Of a DNA stretch of 64,000 bases, positions 34,307 through 43,708 are shown piece by piece; positions within the stretch are counted from its first letter, which is position 1; each line of letters opens with the position of its first letter. The notes below the pieces were generated by a model. The model saw only the letters and a program-made list of their open reading frames with translations, was not told where the DNA came from and did not search any database. The position numbers and the translations under genes are program-made. This DNA comes from Algimonas ampicilliniresistens (GTDB taxonomy: Bacteria > Pseudomonadota > Alphaproteobacteria > Caulobacterales > Maricaulaceae): positions 1,488,001 to 1,552,000 of the forward strand of contig NZ_BSNK01000002.1 of assembly GCF_030159955.1 (NCBI RefSeq), in the 5' to 3' direction.

Positions 34307-36013
34307 ATGATGTTGACCGATTCACGACGGCTGACGGGACCAAGTCTAGTTCTGGATAGTCCGGGCGCGGCAGCGGAAATCAGTCTGCCTGAAGAAAATA
34401 AAATCAAAGCGATTGCACTTTGGATCGCGCATGTTCGTGAGCTGCTTGACGCGGTTGGGTGGACGGAAGAGCAGACGGCGACTCGCGAATATAATGGGGG
34501 TGCCACGCTCGCCATAACGGCGCCAATGGACGCTCTCTATGCGGCAACTGAGATCGTTGAGGCGGCATGGGAGTATGCTCAAGCTCAGATTGAGGGTCGA
34601 AAGACGCCTGATGTCATTGTGGTTGTCGAACGTCTTAAAGATGAGATTTCGAGTGAGCGCCATCCTGCCTTGATTAGGCTCGCGGATGTGGCTGATGCCA
34701 AAGGTGTTACCTGTCTGCCAGACGATGACACAGTGACATTGGGGCTCGGCGCGTCGAGCGAAAGCTGGGCGCGTGATGCCACTCCATCACCCGATAAGGT
34801 CGACTGGAACAGTGTATCCGACATTCCTGCGGCGTTTGTGACGGGTACAAATGGTAAGTCGACAACCGTTCGCCTCGCTGCGGCAATTGGTGCGGCGGCA
34901 GGTCTAACTGTCGGGTTTTCAACCAGTGACTGGGTAAAAGTTGGCGACGAGGAAATCGCGACGGGCGATTATTCGGGGCCGGAAGGGGCACGTCTTGCCT
35001 TGAGGGATGGCCGCGTCGAACTTGCTGTGATTGAAACCGCGCGCGGTGGGCTTTTACGCCGAGGGCTTCCGCTGCCGAAAGCGGCGGCTTGCCTGATCAC
35101 GAATATCGCATCCGATCATTTAGGCGAATATGGCATTCACGATGTCGAAGCTTTGGCAGACGCCAAGTTCACCGTCTCCAAAGCGGTCAAACAGAGCGGC
35201 GTTCTCATCTTAAATGCTGACGATGCACGGCTTAAATTTCGGGGTACAGGCTTTACCGGGACCGTTGCGTGGTACGGATTATCGCTAAGCGAACACGATG
35301 TTCCAGCGAGCGGTTATGCGGCCTTTATCCTCGACGACAGCTTCGCCTTAGCCAAAGACGGAATGGTGACGTCCATCTTGCCTGTGAAAGATTTCGCTCC
35401 TGCTCTCGGCGGCGCAGCAACCTATAATGTGTCCAACGCGCTCGGTGCGATCCTTTTGATGAGCGTCTTGGGCGTTGAAACTGATGCCATCAAAACCGGC
35501 CTCTTGAATTTTGAAAGCACCCCCGAAGATAATCCGGGACGGGGCAATTTTATGGAGGTCGGAGGCGTGAAAATCGTCTTGGATTTCGCCCATAATCCGC
35601 ACGCGCTTTCAGCTCTGACCGAAACACTGAACAACATCCCGGCCAAAAGACGGCTCTACCTTTGCGGTCAGGGCGGGGACCGTAGTGATGCGGACATCCA
35701 TCACATGGTAAAAGTCATTCGCGACGCTGAACCGGACGCGATTATTATTAAAGAGATACCAAATAAATTGCGGGGGCGAGCGTTAGGCGAAGTCCCCGCG
35801 CTCATCCGTCAATATTTGACTGAAATGAATTATTCCGAAGAGCGAGTTTTGGACGCCGCGTCCGAATTCGACTCCGTCGTTACGGCCTTTGATTGGGCCC
35901 AGCCCGGAGATATGCTCGTGCTACTTGTCTATGCGGACCGAGATGAAACATTGGCTTTGATCCAGAAACTACAAGCTGAAAACTGGCAGCCAGGACAAGC
36001 GGTAAAGGTCTAA
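34307..36013 (+). CDS. CphA-like Mur ligase without ATP-grasp half
   Basis: A 568-residue protein 9 bp after cphA. Residues about 180-560 are a Mur-ligase half like that of CphA: FVTGTNGKSTTVRLA, VIETARGGLLRRG, NITNIASDHLG-like ITNIASDHLGEYG and LDFAHNPHA. The first 175 residues resemble only the CphA N domain (DSRRLTGPSLVLDSPG). The ATP-grasp part is absent. It could work with CphA as a second ligase or, like the cyanobacterial CphA2 type, join beta-Asp-Arg dipeptides. That role is inference. Its stop overlaps that of the convergent dipeptidase gene. Confidence 0.85.
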   Translation: MMLTDSRRLTGPSLVLDSPGAAAEISLPEENKIKAIALWIAHVRELLDAVGWTEEQTATREYNGGATLAITAPMDALYAATEIVEAAWEYAQAQIEGRKTPDVIVVVERLKDEISSERHPALIRLADVADAKGVTCLPDDDTVTLGLGASSESWARDATPSPDKVDWNSVSDIPAAFVTGTNGKSTTVRLAAAIGAAAGLTVGFSTSDWVKVGDEEIATGDYSGPEGARLALRDGRVELAVIETARGGLLRRGLPLPKAAACLITNIASDHLGEYGIHDVEALADAKFTVSKAVKQSGVLILNADDARLKFRGTGFTGTVAWYGLSLSEHDVPASGYAAFILDDSFALAKDGMVTSILPVKDFAPALGGAATYNVSNALGAILLMSVLGVETDAIKTGLLNFESTPEDNPGRGNFMEVGGVKIVLDFAHNPHALSALTETLNNIPAKRRLYLCGQGGDRSDADIHHMVKVIRDAEPDAIIIKEIPNKLRGRALGEVPALIRQYLTEMNYSEERVLDAASEFDSVVTAFDWAQPGDMLVLLVYADRDETLALIQKLQAENWQPGQAVKV

Positions 36014-36885
36014 GGCTCCGGCTCGAACACCCGAACGACCTTCATCATCTGGCTTGAAATGGCCGCGCGTTTCATGCCGTCGGAATTATACGGCATGATA
36101 ATGTTTCCGGACCGGTCGATGGCAATGATGCCGCCGTCGCCACCAAATGCTTTGACCTTGTCCAAAGTCGCCCGCGCCGCCGCATTCATATCCGCTCCAC
36201 CATAGCGCATTTGGGCGGCAATATCGTGGGCCGCACAGGCGCGAATGAAGGGTTCCCCATGTCCGGTGCAGGATATTGCGACCTGATCATCAGCCCATGT
36301 CCCAACGCCGATCAGGGGCGTGTCCCCAACGCGGCCGGGCCGTTTATTGAAAATGCCACCCGTTGAGGTCGCCGCTGCCAATTGACCTTTTATGTCGAGC
36401 GCTACCGCGCCAACTGTCCCGTGATCGGCGTTCTCGGCTCCGGAGCCGTGGCCCTCATGCTCGGTGTAATAGCCGTCGGGATCGTCAATGCTTTCAAGAC
36501 CATTTGCGAGGGCAAAATCACGGGCCCCTTGGCTTGTCATCATGACATGTTGTCCGTCATCGAGGATCAGCCGCGCGACCTTGATTGGGCTGACCATGTT
36601 TGGAATGGCGGATACAGCCCCGGCTTTCTGGGTGGCTCCGTCCATGATGCTGGCGTCGAGTTCGAACAAGCCGTCCGTGTTTGGTGCGGATCCCTTGCCC
36701 GCGACATAGAGGCCTGAGGCTTCCAGTTGCTCAACCACCAGAGTCACTACATTGAGTGCAGTCTCTCCGGCCTTGAGCTGTTCTTCACCGAGGTTGAGCA
36801 ACTCCTGCATATGACGTTTCTGGACTGTATAGTCCGTTCCGGGCTGAGCGCCCGCGCCGCCATGGATTACAAGTGCGTGTGTCAT
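36010..36885 (-). CDS. iaaA: Isoaspartyl peptidase / plant-type asparaginase
   Basis: A 291-residue Ntn-hydrolase. HGTVGAVALDIKGQLAAATS carries the Thr that becomes the new N-terminus after self-cleavage, followed by TGGIFNKRPGRVGDTPLIG and CTGHGEPF for substrate binding. It would split beta-Asp-Arg made by cyanophycinase into aspartate and arginine, completing cyanophycin recycling. ATG 36885 (MTHALVIHGGAG) begins the conserved fold. Convergent with the CphA-like gene. The gene symbol rests on family and context. Confidence 0.88.
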   Translation of the reverse strand: MTHALVIHGGAGAQPGTDYTVQKRHMQELLNLGEEQLKAGETALNVVTLVVEQLEASGLYVAGKGSAPNTDGLFELDASIMDGATQKAGAVSAIPNMVSPIKVARLILDDGQHVMMTSQGARDFALANGLESIDDPDGYYTEHEGHGSGAENADHGTVGAVALDIKGQLAAATSTGGIFNKRPGRVGDTPLIGVGTWADDQVAISCTGHGEPFIRACAAHDIAAQMRYGGADMNAAARATLDKVKAFGGDGGIIAIDRSGNIIMPYNSDGMKRAAISSQMMKVVRVFEPEP

Positions 36886-37151
36886 GAAGGATCCGGAATC
36901 GGTTTGAATAGGCGAGAGCAACTATCATAGAATTCGTCAATGTCAGCGGACCTTGATCGAAATGGTGCCAGTCAATCGAGAGTGTGTCCTTCGGTCAGTT
37001 TCGTCTGTGGATGACCTGAGGTCTCACACCGTATGAAAGGGCTCGCTTAAGCGTTATCTGCAACCTTATAGCCTCAATTTTCAGATTGCATCGCTGGTCA
37101 AGACTGACAGTATGGCGGCAGATGAGATGGGATAAGTCATTCGAAGCCTCC

Positions 37152-37628
37152 ATGGCGATGAACGACGCAACTTGGAAGCGTCATGCTAACCCGTGGAGCG
37201 TCTATACGCGCATCCCCGTGCTACCATTGTTGGCATTTGCAATCTGGTCTCGTGTTTGGATCGGAGGGCTCTGTTTGATCCCAATTAGCTTGCTGGCTGT
37301 CTGGACATTCATAAACCCTCGTATCTTTCCGGTGCCCATCAGCACCCAAAATTGGGCGTCTAAGGGAACATTTGGGGAAAGGGTCTGGCTCAACCGTAAG
37401 ATGGTGCCAATACCACGGCACCATGAAATCTGGGCGCTAGGATTAGCGATTGCTAGCGGTGTGGCCTTGATCCCGATGATATGGGGATTATGGGCGCTAG
37501 ACCCTTGGGCCGCATTTGTAGGGGCAATCTTAGCATCAGCTTTGAAAGTCTGGTTCGTCGATCGAATGGCTTGGCTCTATGAAGATATGAAAGCGAAGAG
37601 CCCGGATTATTCTAGCTGGCTTTATTGA
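37152..37628 (+). CDS. DUF6653-type membrane protein
   Basis: About 158 residues with four predicted membrane segments in two pairs. WKRHANPWSVYTRI near the N-terminus, PRIFPVP, and the amphipathic GERVWLNRKMVPIPRHHE between the pairs are typical of this uncharacterised family. The start is uncertain: ATG 37152 or 37158 fit the domain, and a longer frame from 37086 is possible. No operon partner. Confidence 0.7.
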   Translation: MAMNDATWKRHANPWSVYTRIPVLPLLAFAIWSRVWIGGLCLIPISLLAVWTFINPRIFPVPISTQNWASKGTFGERVWLNRKMVPIPRHHEIWALGLAIASGVALIPMIWGLWALDPWAAFVGAILASALKVWFVDRMAWLYEDMKAKSPDYSSWLY

Positions 37629-37702
37629 AGTACTATCTGGCTTAGTCAGAGAGTGGCTCAAACTAGCCTATCGTCCCGCGTCCAATTAGCATTGCGGCCC
37701 TG

Positions 37703-39289
37703 TCAATCAACAAGCCCCATCGCCTGTTTGGCGACATTGGTGACGGACACATAATCAAGCTTGCCTGTCCCTAGAACTGGTAGGCTGTCTACGGATATGA
37801 TTTTTTTTGGCACAGCGATTTTCGGCACGCCGTGTGTCTGTGACCAGCGCAATAACTCTTCACGCTTAGGCTTGGGATGGTTGGTGATGAGGATGATTTG
37901 CTCACCCTTTTTGGGGTCAGGAACAATCGCAGCGGCGTGCGTGTGATCGGGCCAAACCGCGGACGCACAATTTTCAACGACTGTGAGTGAGACCATCTCA
38001 CCCCCAATTTTGGCGAACCGTTTTACGCGACCCCGAATGACATAGTAACCCTCGCTATCGACAGAGACGACATCGCCTGTATCGTGCCAACCTTCCACCA
38101 AGGGCATGACTTCGCCGGGTTTATCCGGTGAGATATAACCCTTCATAATATTGGGTCCTCGGACCCATAAACGACCAGCATCTTCTAGGCCTTCAACTGG
38201 GTCTAGCCGGGTTTCGATTCCGGGCAGCATCTTGCCAATCGTACCGGCGCGAATATCGCCCGGTTGGTTGGCTGCGAGAACAGGCGCGCATTCCGTCACG
38301 CCATATCCTTCTAAAACTTCGAAGGCGAAACGGTCCTCAGCCACTTTTCGGGTTTCTTCGCGTACACGTTCTGCGCCGCAAACAGCGATGCGCAAAGAAT
38401 TCAGGCCGTCGCCCACGCTGGCGCGCATATATTGCTGCAAAAATGTGTCTGTCGCGAACAAGACGGTTGAGCGGGTTTTTGCAATGCGTTCCGCAATGGT
38501 TTTTGTCTGTAACGGGGAGGGGTGCAGCACGACCGGATAACCACTGAAAATTGGCCATAAGGTTCCTGCCGTTAGCCCATAACAATGAAATGTGGGCAGG
38601 GGGTTGAATAACTTGTCGCCCTCTTCCAGCTTAACATGTTCTTCGATCTGTTCGATGTTGGCTAGGATATTGGCGTGGCTCAGCACGACGCCTTTGGGGT
38701 TGCCTTCAGTTCCTGATGTAAACAGGATTATACCCGTCTCATCGGGGGAAGATTTCGGAGAGAATATTTGGGGTATTATGGGGCCAAGGACCGCTTTTAG
38801 CTTTCCGCCTAAGCCAATCTCCTCTCGCATATCCTCCAGATAGATAATATCGACAGTCTCTGAGAAGCCCTCAATCAGAGACGATAGATTAGCCAGTTCG
38901 ATAAATTTCCGAGCCGTTACGACCGTTTTAAGTGGCGCGGTACTTGCTGCAGCTTTCAGGTTTTTGATGCCAGCCGTGAAGTTTAGCATAGCCGGGGTAC
39001 GGCCTGCGGCATGAATTGACAAAAGCGCGATCACTGCGCCTGCGCCCGTCGGCAGAAGAATGCCAATATTGTCGCGCGGATCAGTGCGCTTTCTGAGGGG
39101 TGAGGATAGGGCGAACGCGGCTCTAAGAATCTCGCCGTAACTGAATACGCGTCCGTCTCCATCGGTCACGATTTTCTTTTTGGCGCCTTGAGTTTCGCAA
39201 GCATCCAGAAAGGCTTGGAACAGATTGCGTCGAATGCGCTGCTGCCCTTGCTTGGATAGATCCTCAGATTTTAAAACTTGCATCCCCAC
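37703..39289 (-). CDS. Aas-like acyl-ACP synthetase / AMP ligase
   Basis: A 528-residue AMP-forming ligase. Its order FTSGTEGNPKGVVLSHANIL, YGVTECAPVLAAN, GTIGKMLPGIETRLDPVEGL and GWHDTGDVVSVD is that of the C-terminal half of Aas and of stand-alone acyl-ACP synthetases, which recycle fatty acids onto ACP. The catalytic Lys is in GTGKLDY. No acyltransferase half is attached. The GTG at 39289 is preferred because GGGA lies 5 nt upstream; ATG 39283 is the alternative. Confidence 0.85.
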   Translation of the reverse strand: MGMQVLKSEDLSKQGQQRIRRNLFQAFLDACETQGAKKKIVTDGDGRVFSYGEILRAAFALSSPLRKRTDPRDNIGILLPTGAGAVIALLSIHAAGRTPAMLNFTAGIKNLKAAASTAPLKTVVTARKFIELANLSSLIEGFSETVDIIYLEDMREEIGLGGKLKAVLGPIIPQIFSPKSSPDETGIILFTSGTEGNPKGVVLSHANILANIEQIEEHVKLEEGDKLFNPLPTFHCYGLTAGTLWPIFSGYPVVLHPSPLQTKTIAERIAKTRSTVLFATDTFLQQYMRASVGDGLNSLRIAVCGAERVREETRKVAEDRFAFEVLEGYGVTECAPVLAANQPGDIRAGTIGKMLPGIETRLDPVEGLEDAGRLWVRGPNIMKGYISPDKPGEVMPLVEGWHDTGDVVSVDSEGYYVIRGRVKRFAKIGGEMVSLTVVENCASAVWPDHTHAAAIVPDPKKGEQIILITNHPKPKREELLRWSQTHGVPKIAVPKKIISVDSLPVLGTGKLDYVSVTNVAKQAMGLVD

Positions 39290-39415
39290 TAGCGTCCCTC
39301 TTTGTTATTTTGTCTATTCGGATGCCTAGCATAGTCGCACAAAACCAATGTGCTTGATCTTTTTTCTTATTCTTAGGTCTCTCAGTGTCAGCAGCTTCGT
39401 GTTCGTGATGCTCGA

Positions 39416-39733
39416 TTATCTCTTAGCCTGCGGCATCTCCACGACATCGTGCCATTCTGGGTGCTTTCTGGCGGTTGCCAAAAAGAAAGGGCAGAGTGGG
39501 TAAAGCCGCACTCCGTCGGCGCGCGCTTCCTCGACCATTCTGTCGGCCAAGGCTAAGCCTACCCCGGCCCCCCGTAGGCTATCAGCGACAGCGGTGTGGT
39601 CCACAATCCGCAAGGCATCTCCTGTACTAGACCAAGTCATTTCGGCTTCACCCTCGCGGCCGATGACCGTAGCGATTAGCTTACCGCCTTTGGTTTCATC
39701 CATGCGTGAGATGTTGATTTCCAAATCCGTCAT
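39416..39733 (-). CDS. YjdJ-like GNAT acetyltransferase
   Basis: A 105-residue single-domain GNAT protein: ADSLRGAGVGLALADRMVEE is the acetyl-CoA pyrophosphate loop, followed by LYPLCPFFLATARKHPEWHD, typical of the short YjdJ family. Substrate unknown. It stands alone. Confidence 0.85.
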   Translation of the reverse strand: MTDLEINISRMDETKGGKLIATVIGREGEAEMTWSSTGDALRIVDHTAVADSLRGAGVGLALADRMVEEARADGVRLYPLCPFFLATARKHPEWHDVVEMPQAKR

Positions 39734-39818
39734 GTTTCGTCCTAAGCGGAATAGATGTGACTGTTTTCACCGTCCTTATTGTGGATCGCGAACTCTGTGA
39801 GCGAGGTCAAGATGGAGT

Positions 39819-40859
39819 TTAGAATTTGCGAGCCAAGGTGAATGCGCCGAACTGTTGCGGACTGGATTGTTCAGCGAACTCCTTGGATCGTTGCACAAGC
39901 GTTAGGCTGGCTTGAATTTCCTCATATTGAAGCACGAGCCCAACTTGAATGTCATTGACCCAATCTCGGCTGGTAATTGTTCTAACGTCATCGCGGAACA
40001 AGCTTCCATCCCGGATCATATTGTGAGCAACAAAGCGCGTTTGGACTCCTGCGAAAACATACCACCCAAACCCATCCCGTGATTTGAAATAGCCTGCGCC
40101 GCCCAATGATGGTGCGACACGGGGCGGGCCGAAATCATCTCCGACTCCGGGACCGACCCTGGCTGTCAGACCGACATGAGCATTCGTGTAGATTGTACCG
40201 AGTGTAAAACCCGCATTGGGTGTTAGGTCAGCGCGCCAGTCCTCAAGAAACGACCGACTACGGCGACGTATCTTGCGGTCATAAGAAAAGTTGATTCCGA
40301 CTTCATCTGCGATTTGATTATCCCAGCCTTGAGCCTCGTCGATCCCCAGAAGCGTGTGGAAATTGTTCTGGGCCGCTTCACCGAGTGCGCTGGGACCGAC
40401 AATGCCAAATTGTAGGGCAAAAGTGTCGACCACATCAGGGCGTTCAAGCACAGCATTCATTTCTGCGTAAAGCCAGCCAGCATAGGGGTGTTGATTGGGA
40501 ACGAATTCGGTTGTTTCAATGTCTTCAGGCGTAAAAATTGTCTGGCCTAACGCAAAACCTCGACGTCTTACTGTGCCTTCGCCTCTTCCCAAAATGTCGG
40601 CGACAAACGTCGAGAATCCACCGACGGGCGCCTGTCCCGAGAGCCAAGAGATACGCATGCCGTTCGTATAGTTGCGGTCCGTATTGGCGAAGGAATCATT
40701 CTCCCAAATAAAAGATACGGTCGCGCGATCATCAAGGCTGCTCTTGGTTTGTTCGAGAGATACGCTGTCAGCACTATCGGCAAACACTATCGAGCTCAGA
40801 CACACTGCCAAGACTGCACCAAATCCGGTGCGGCGAAAGAACTGACGGGCGAGGGTCAC
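39819..40859 (-). CDS. LpxR-like outer-membrane lipid A 3'-O-deacylase
   Basis: About 346 residues: signal peptide (FGAVLAVCLSSIVFADS) then a beta-barrel of the DUF2219/LpxR family. SFIWENDSFANTDRNYTNGM and NQHPYAGWLYAEM are the family's active-site loops; the barrel ends in GAFTLARKF. LpxR removes the 3'-acyloxyacyl group from lipid A in the outer membrane. The start is uncertain: GTG 40859 has GGAG just upstream; a TTG at 40889 is possible. Confidence 0.85.
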   Translation of the reverse strand: MTLARQFFRRTGFGAVLAVCLSSIVFADSADSVSLEQTKSSLDDRATVSFIWENDSFANTDRNYTNGMRISWLSGQAPVGGFSTFVADILGRGEGTVRRRGFALGQTIFTPEDIETTEFVPNQHPYAGWLYAEMNAVLERPDVVDTFALQFGIVGPSALGEAAQNNFHTLLGIDEAQGWDNQIADEVGINFSYDRKIRRRSRSFLEDWRADLTPNAGFTLGTIYTNAHVGLTARVGPGVGDDFGPPRVAPSLGGAGYFKSRDGFGWYVFAGVQTRFVAHNMIRDGSLFRDDVRTITSRDWVNDIQVGLVLQYEEIQASLTLVQRSKEFAEQSSPQQFGAFTLARKF

Positions 40860-40942
40860 ACGATCTCCATGGGGTATGACATCACACAAAATTTAACGTG
40901 TCAGTGTATCTCGGCGCAGTGTCATAAGAGTGTGACACCTAG

Positions 40943-40993
40943 AACGCATTAAGAGGCCGAGAAAATTTTTCCGAAGCGGCATCTTAATGCGTT
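40943..40993. promoter_or_regulatory. 12-bp inverted repeat between lpxR-like gene and arsR-like gene
   Basis: AACGCATTAAGA (40943-40954) and TCTTAATGCGTT (40982-40993) are exact reverse complements around a 27-nt loop that can itself pair (CCG-GAAAA against TTTTCCG-CGG). It could be a shared operator in the divergent region or a structured leader. No T-run follows on either side. Confidence 0.5.
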
Positions 40994-41146
40994 ACATCTC
41001 TCGCCCGATGGCTCGTCGTTTTGGTCTCAAAGGATTGGCGAGATTAGTTCTTTTGGATCACGTTTTAGGGCCGCGGTCTTCCCAATCTAGAACACGCTTG
41101 GCCGTTATCAACTGACAGCGCAGTTTCTGCGATCGGACTTGACATG

Positions 41147-41177
41147 TGATACAATATGTAATCATGTAATTACATGA
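41147..41177 (+). promoter_or_regulatory. Extended -10 promoter and palindromic operator of the arsR-like gene
   Basis: TGATACAAT (TG at 41147, -10 TACAAT at 41150-41155) is an extended -10. CATGTAATTACATG at 41164-41177 minus the last base is a perfect palindrome whose right end contains the start codon at 41174. The layout fits autorepression by the ArsR-type product and a very short or absent leader. Confidence 0.5.
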
Positions 41178-41521
41178 ATACATCTGAAGACATGGATTTA
41201 GTGTTCCAAGCGCTCGCGCATCGGACACGACGCGACATTCTAGATCTTTTGCGCGCAGAACCCGGACAGGCGGTTGGGCATCTTGCGTCCAACTTTGACG
41301 TCAGCCGCATCAACATCATCAACCATCTGCGTGTGCTTGAAACCGCGGGTCTTGTTATCAGTGAGAAAGATGGGCGTTCACGGCGCCTCTACCTCAATCT
41401 CATGCCGATCCAGATGGTCTATGACCGCTGGACCGACCGCTATAGCGGCTATTGGTCTGATCGACTGGCCTCGCTCAAATATGGCGCCGAGCAAGCGACC
41501 AAACTGAAAGGAACATCATGA
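41174..41521 (+). CDS. ArsR-family transcriptional regulator
   Basis: A 115-residue winged-helix repressor: FQALAHRTRRDILDLLRAEP, VSRINIINHLRVLETAGLVI and the wing EKDGRSRRLYLNL. No metal-binding Cys pair is present, so it belongs to the AHSA1-partner group rather than to metal sensors. ATGA overlap with the SRPBCC gene. Probably represses its own operon through the palindrome at its start. Confidence 0.9.
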   Translation: MNTSEDMDLVFQALAHRTRRDILDLLRAEPGQAVGHLASNFDVSRINIINHLRVLETAGLVISEKDGRSRRLYLNLMPIQMVYDRWTDRYSGYWSDRLASLKYGAEQATKLKGTS

Positions 41522-42063
41522 CTCAACCAACACCAATGGCCGAAAAAGCAATCTATAAAACGTTTATCGCGGCCCCGATTGAAACGGTCTGGGCTGAGCT
41601 AGTTAAGACCGATGCGGTGTTGCCCTTTTTCTTCGGGGCCGTCTGCAAGACGCCCGGTGTGTTGAAGGTCGGGGTCCCGATGGCGATGCAAACCCCAAGC
41701 GGGAAAAACCGTAGCGTCGTGGGCGTCGTGTTGGAATTCACCCCACCCCACCGGTATTCCCATTCGTTTAAATTTACCAATTATGATGATCCACCTTGCA
41801 CGGTCACCTATGATCTCAAGGAAGTGGAGGGGGGTGTCGAGTTTTCGCTTATTACCACGAATGTTCCGCGAGATACGAAGACCGAGAAGAGTATGAAGCA
41901 AGGCGGCAAGTTCATCGTTGAAACACTTAAATCTGTTGTTGAGACGGGACGGCCCCCTTCAGTGGCACGGATGATGTTAGGGGTTATGGGACTGTTTGAG
42001 CCTTTGGCGCCAAAAGCGAGCCGATCAGAAAACTGGCCGTTCGATAAAATCGAAAACCTTTAA
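41518..42063 (+). CDS. SRPBCC / AHSA1-domain protein
   Basis: A 181-residue START-like hydrophobic-cavity protein (KTFIAAPIETVWAELVKTDA, FTPPHRYSHSFKFTN, YDLKEVEGGVEFSLITTNVP). ArsR-AHSA1 pairs are widespread; the ligand is generally unknown. It starts inside the arsR-like gene's stop. Confidence 0.85.
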   Translation: MTQPTPMAEKAIYKTFIAAPIETVWAELVKTDAVLPFFFGAVCKTPGVLKVGVPMAMQTPSGKNRSVVGVVLEFTPPHRYSHSFKFTNYDDPPCTVTYDLKEVEGGVEFSLITTNVPRDTKTEKSMKQGGKFIVETLKSVVETGRPPSVARMMLGVMGLFEPLAPKASRSENWPFDKIENL

Positions 42064-42080
42064 TTGGCGGGGAGGCTTAG

Positions 42081-42626
42081 ATGACAACGAAACCAAACGA
42101 TCAACTGGCAACAATGATCGCCAATATTCCTGAGAAAACAGGCAAGTCGCTTCCGGACTGGCTGACACTGATCGCGCAAAGTCCGCATGAGAAGCACGGG
42201 CAAATTGTAAAGTTCCTCAAGAGCGAACATGGCGTGACCCACGGGTTCGCCAATCTGATTGCGAGCAAGGCGTTAGACACAGGAGAGAGCGTCGATCTAG
42301 TTGCTACACAATATTCAGGTCCAAAAGCGGGCCTCCGTCCTCTGCATAATGAGATTGTCGACTACGCTCAGTCCCTCGGGCCGGATGTCGAAATTTCGCC
42401 CAAAAAGTCCAGCGTCAGCTTGCGTCGAAAGAAGCAATTTGCGCTTATTACGCCTGCCACGAAAACGCGTGTTGACCTTGGTTTAGCTTTGAAGGGCGAA
42501 GAGGCAGAGGGGCGTCTTGAAACCTACAATGCGATGTGTAGCCATCGGGTCCGATTGGAAACGTCGGCAGATTTTGATGATAATGTTAAAGCGTGGATGA
42601 AATCGGCTTACGACCGATCAGGTTAA
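42081..42626 (+). CDS. DUF4287/DUF5655-type protein
   Basis: A 181-residue soluble protein. TGKSLPDWLTLIAQSP and KHGQIVKFLKSEHGVTHGFA identify the DUF4287 N-terminal part; LRPLHNEIVDYAQSLGPDVE and the later KKSSVSLRRKKQFALITPAT are the DUF5655-like part. Function unknown. GGAGG precedes the ATG. Third gene of the ArsR operon, an association I have seen in other genomes. Confidence 0.85.
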   Translation: MTTKPNDQLATMIANIPEKTGKSLPDWLTLIAQSPHEKHGQIVKFLKSEHGVTHGFANLIASKALDTGESVDLVATQYSGPKAGLRPLHNEIVDYAQSLGPDVEISPKKSSVSLRRKKQFALITPATKTRVDLGLALKGEEAEGRLETYNAMCSHRVRLETSADFDDNVKAWMKSAYDRSG

Positions 42627-42664
42627 GGTGAGACGCCCCAAGGTATGATCCTGCTGTTGAGCTA

Positions 42665-43567
42665 TTAAACCTGTCCTTCAGTCAGGGCATTCCAAACACG
42701 TTCGGTTTGTTCGTTTGGATTGCCGACGGTCTTATAGATCCGGATCGTTAGGTCCGTCTGATAGTCTTCTGATGCCACGCGAAGGTCCTTCGCGTCGCCA
42801 TTTTGACTAGGCGTGACAATTGTTTCTGGTAGCCAAGAGAGTCCCAATCCTTCGCTGGTGGCCGTCAACAGGCTCTCTGCCAGCGATGCCCGGTAAACGG
42901 GTTGCAATACAGGCGCCAGATTGTTGGCACGATGTATCTCTCGCACCACGCGCGACATGTAAGTGTAGGGAGAATATTCCAGATAGGGGACGCGTTCCTT
43001 CGGATCATCTAGGTCAATTTCTCGGAATGATTTGGCGACGTAAGGTCTTACGCTGTGTTTCACAATGTCGAACCATTCGAACAGGTTCGGCTCAATTTCC
43101 ATTGGCAGAGACGGGTGCGCGTAACAGATGAAAACGTCGCTAGCGCCAGTCTGCAAGCTAGAAAAATACTCTTCAATCGTTCGTGTTTCAGCAACGACTG
43201 AAACGGCAAAATGCCCAATTTTGGCTTGAAGCGACCCCACCAGCCGAGGGACATAATTAAGGGCCAGAGTATGCAGGCTCGCGATTGAAAGACTGTCCTT
43301 TTCAAGACGGGAAAAGGAGCTGCAGACTCCGCGTCCTTCGTAAGACTGAGACACGATATCTCGCGCATATTTGATGAACTCTTCGCCTGGACTGGTCAGC
43401 TGAATTGGATGCTGCGATCGGTCGAGCAATGTGGCGCCGACCCAAGTCTCTAAGGCGCTGATACGCCGACTCATCGCCGACTGTGTGATGTTCCGTTGAG
43501 CAGCAGCGCGAGAAAAGTGTCCCATTTCTGCAACACTAATCAAGTCTTCCATCCATTTGAGTTCCAT
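42665..43567 (-). CDS. LysR-family transcriptional regulator
   Basis: A 300-residue LTTR: N-terminal helix-turn-helix (ISVAEMGHFSRAAAQRNITQ, SAMSRRISALETWVGATLLD) and a periplasmic-binding-like effector domain. It is divergent from the TonB receptor gene across 141 bp, the classic arrangement for control of that receptor. Effector unknown. Confidence 0.9.
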   Translation of the reverse strand: MELKWMEDLISVAEMGHFSRAAAQRNITQSAMSRRISALETWVGATLLDRSQHPIQLTSPGEEFIKYARDIVSQSYEGRGVCSSFSRLEKDSLSIASLHTLALNYVPRLVGSLQAKIGHFAVSVVAETRTIEEYFSSLQTGASDVFICYAHPSLPMEIEPNLFEWFDIVKHSVRPYVAKSFREIDLDDPKERVPYLEYSPYTYMSRVVREIHRANNLAPVLQPVYRASLAESLLTATSEGLGLSWLPETIVTPSQNGDAKDLRVASEDYQTDLTIRIYKTVGNPNEQTERVWNALTEGQV

Positions 43568-43708
43568 AATGCCTTATATTACAACGTCTTGCATTTTTGT
43601 CATCACTATTTTTGATTTATGAACTGGACGAGACGCGCTCGTGCCGGGCCTTAACGACATACTGTCGGTACCGTTAGGTGTCCGCGTGCCAGTCAGGGAA
43701 AGACAAAA

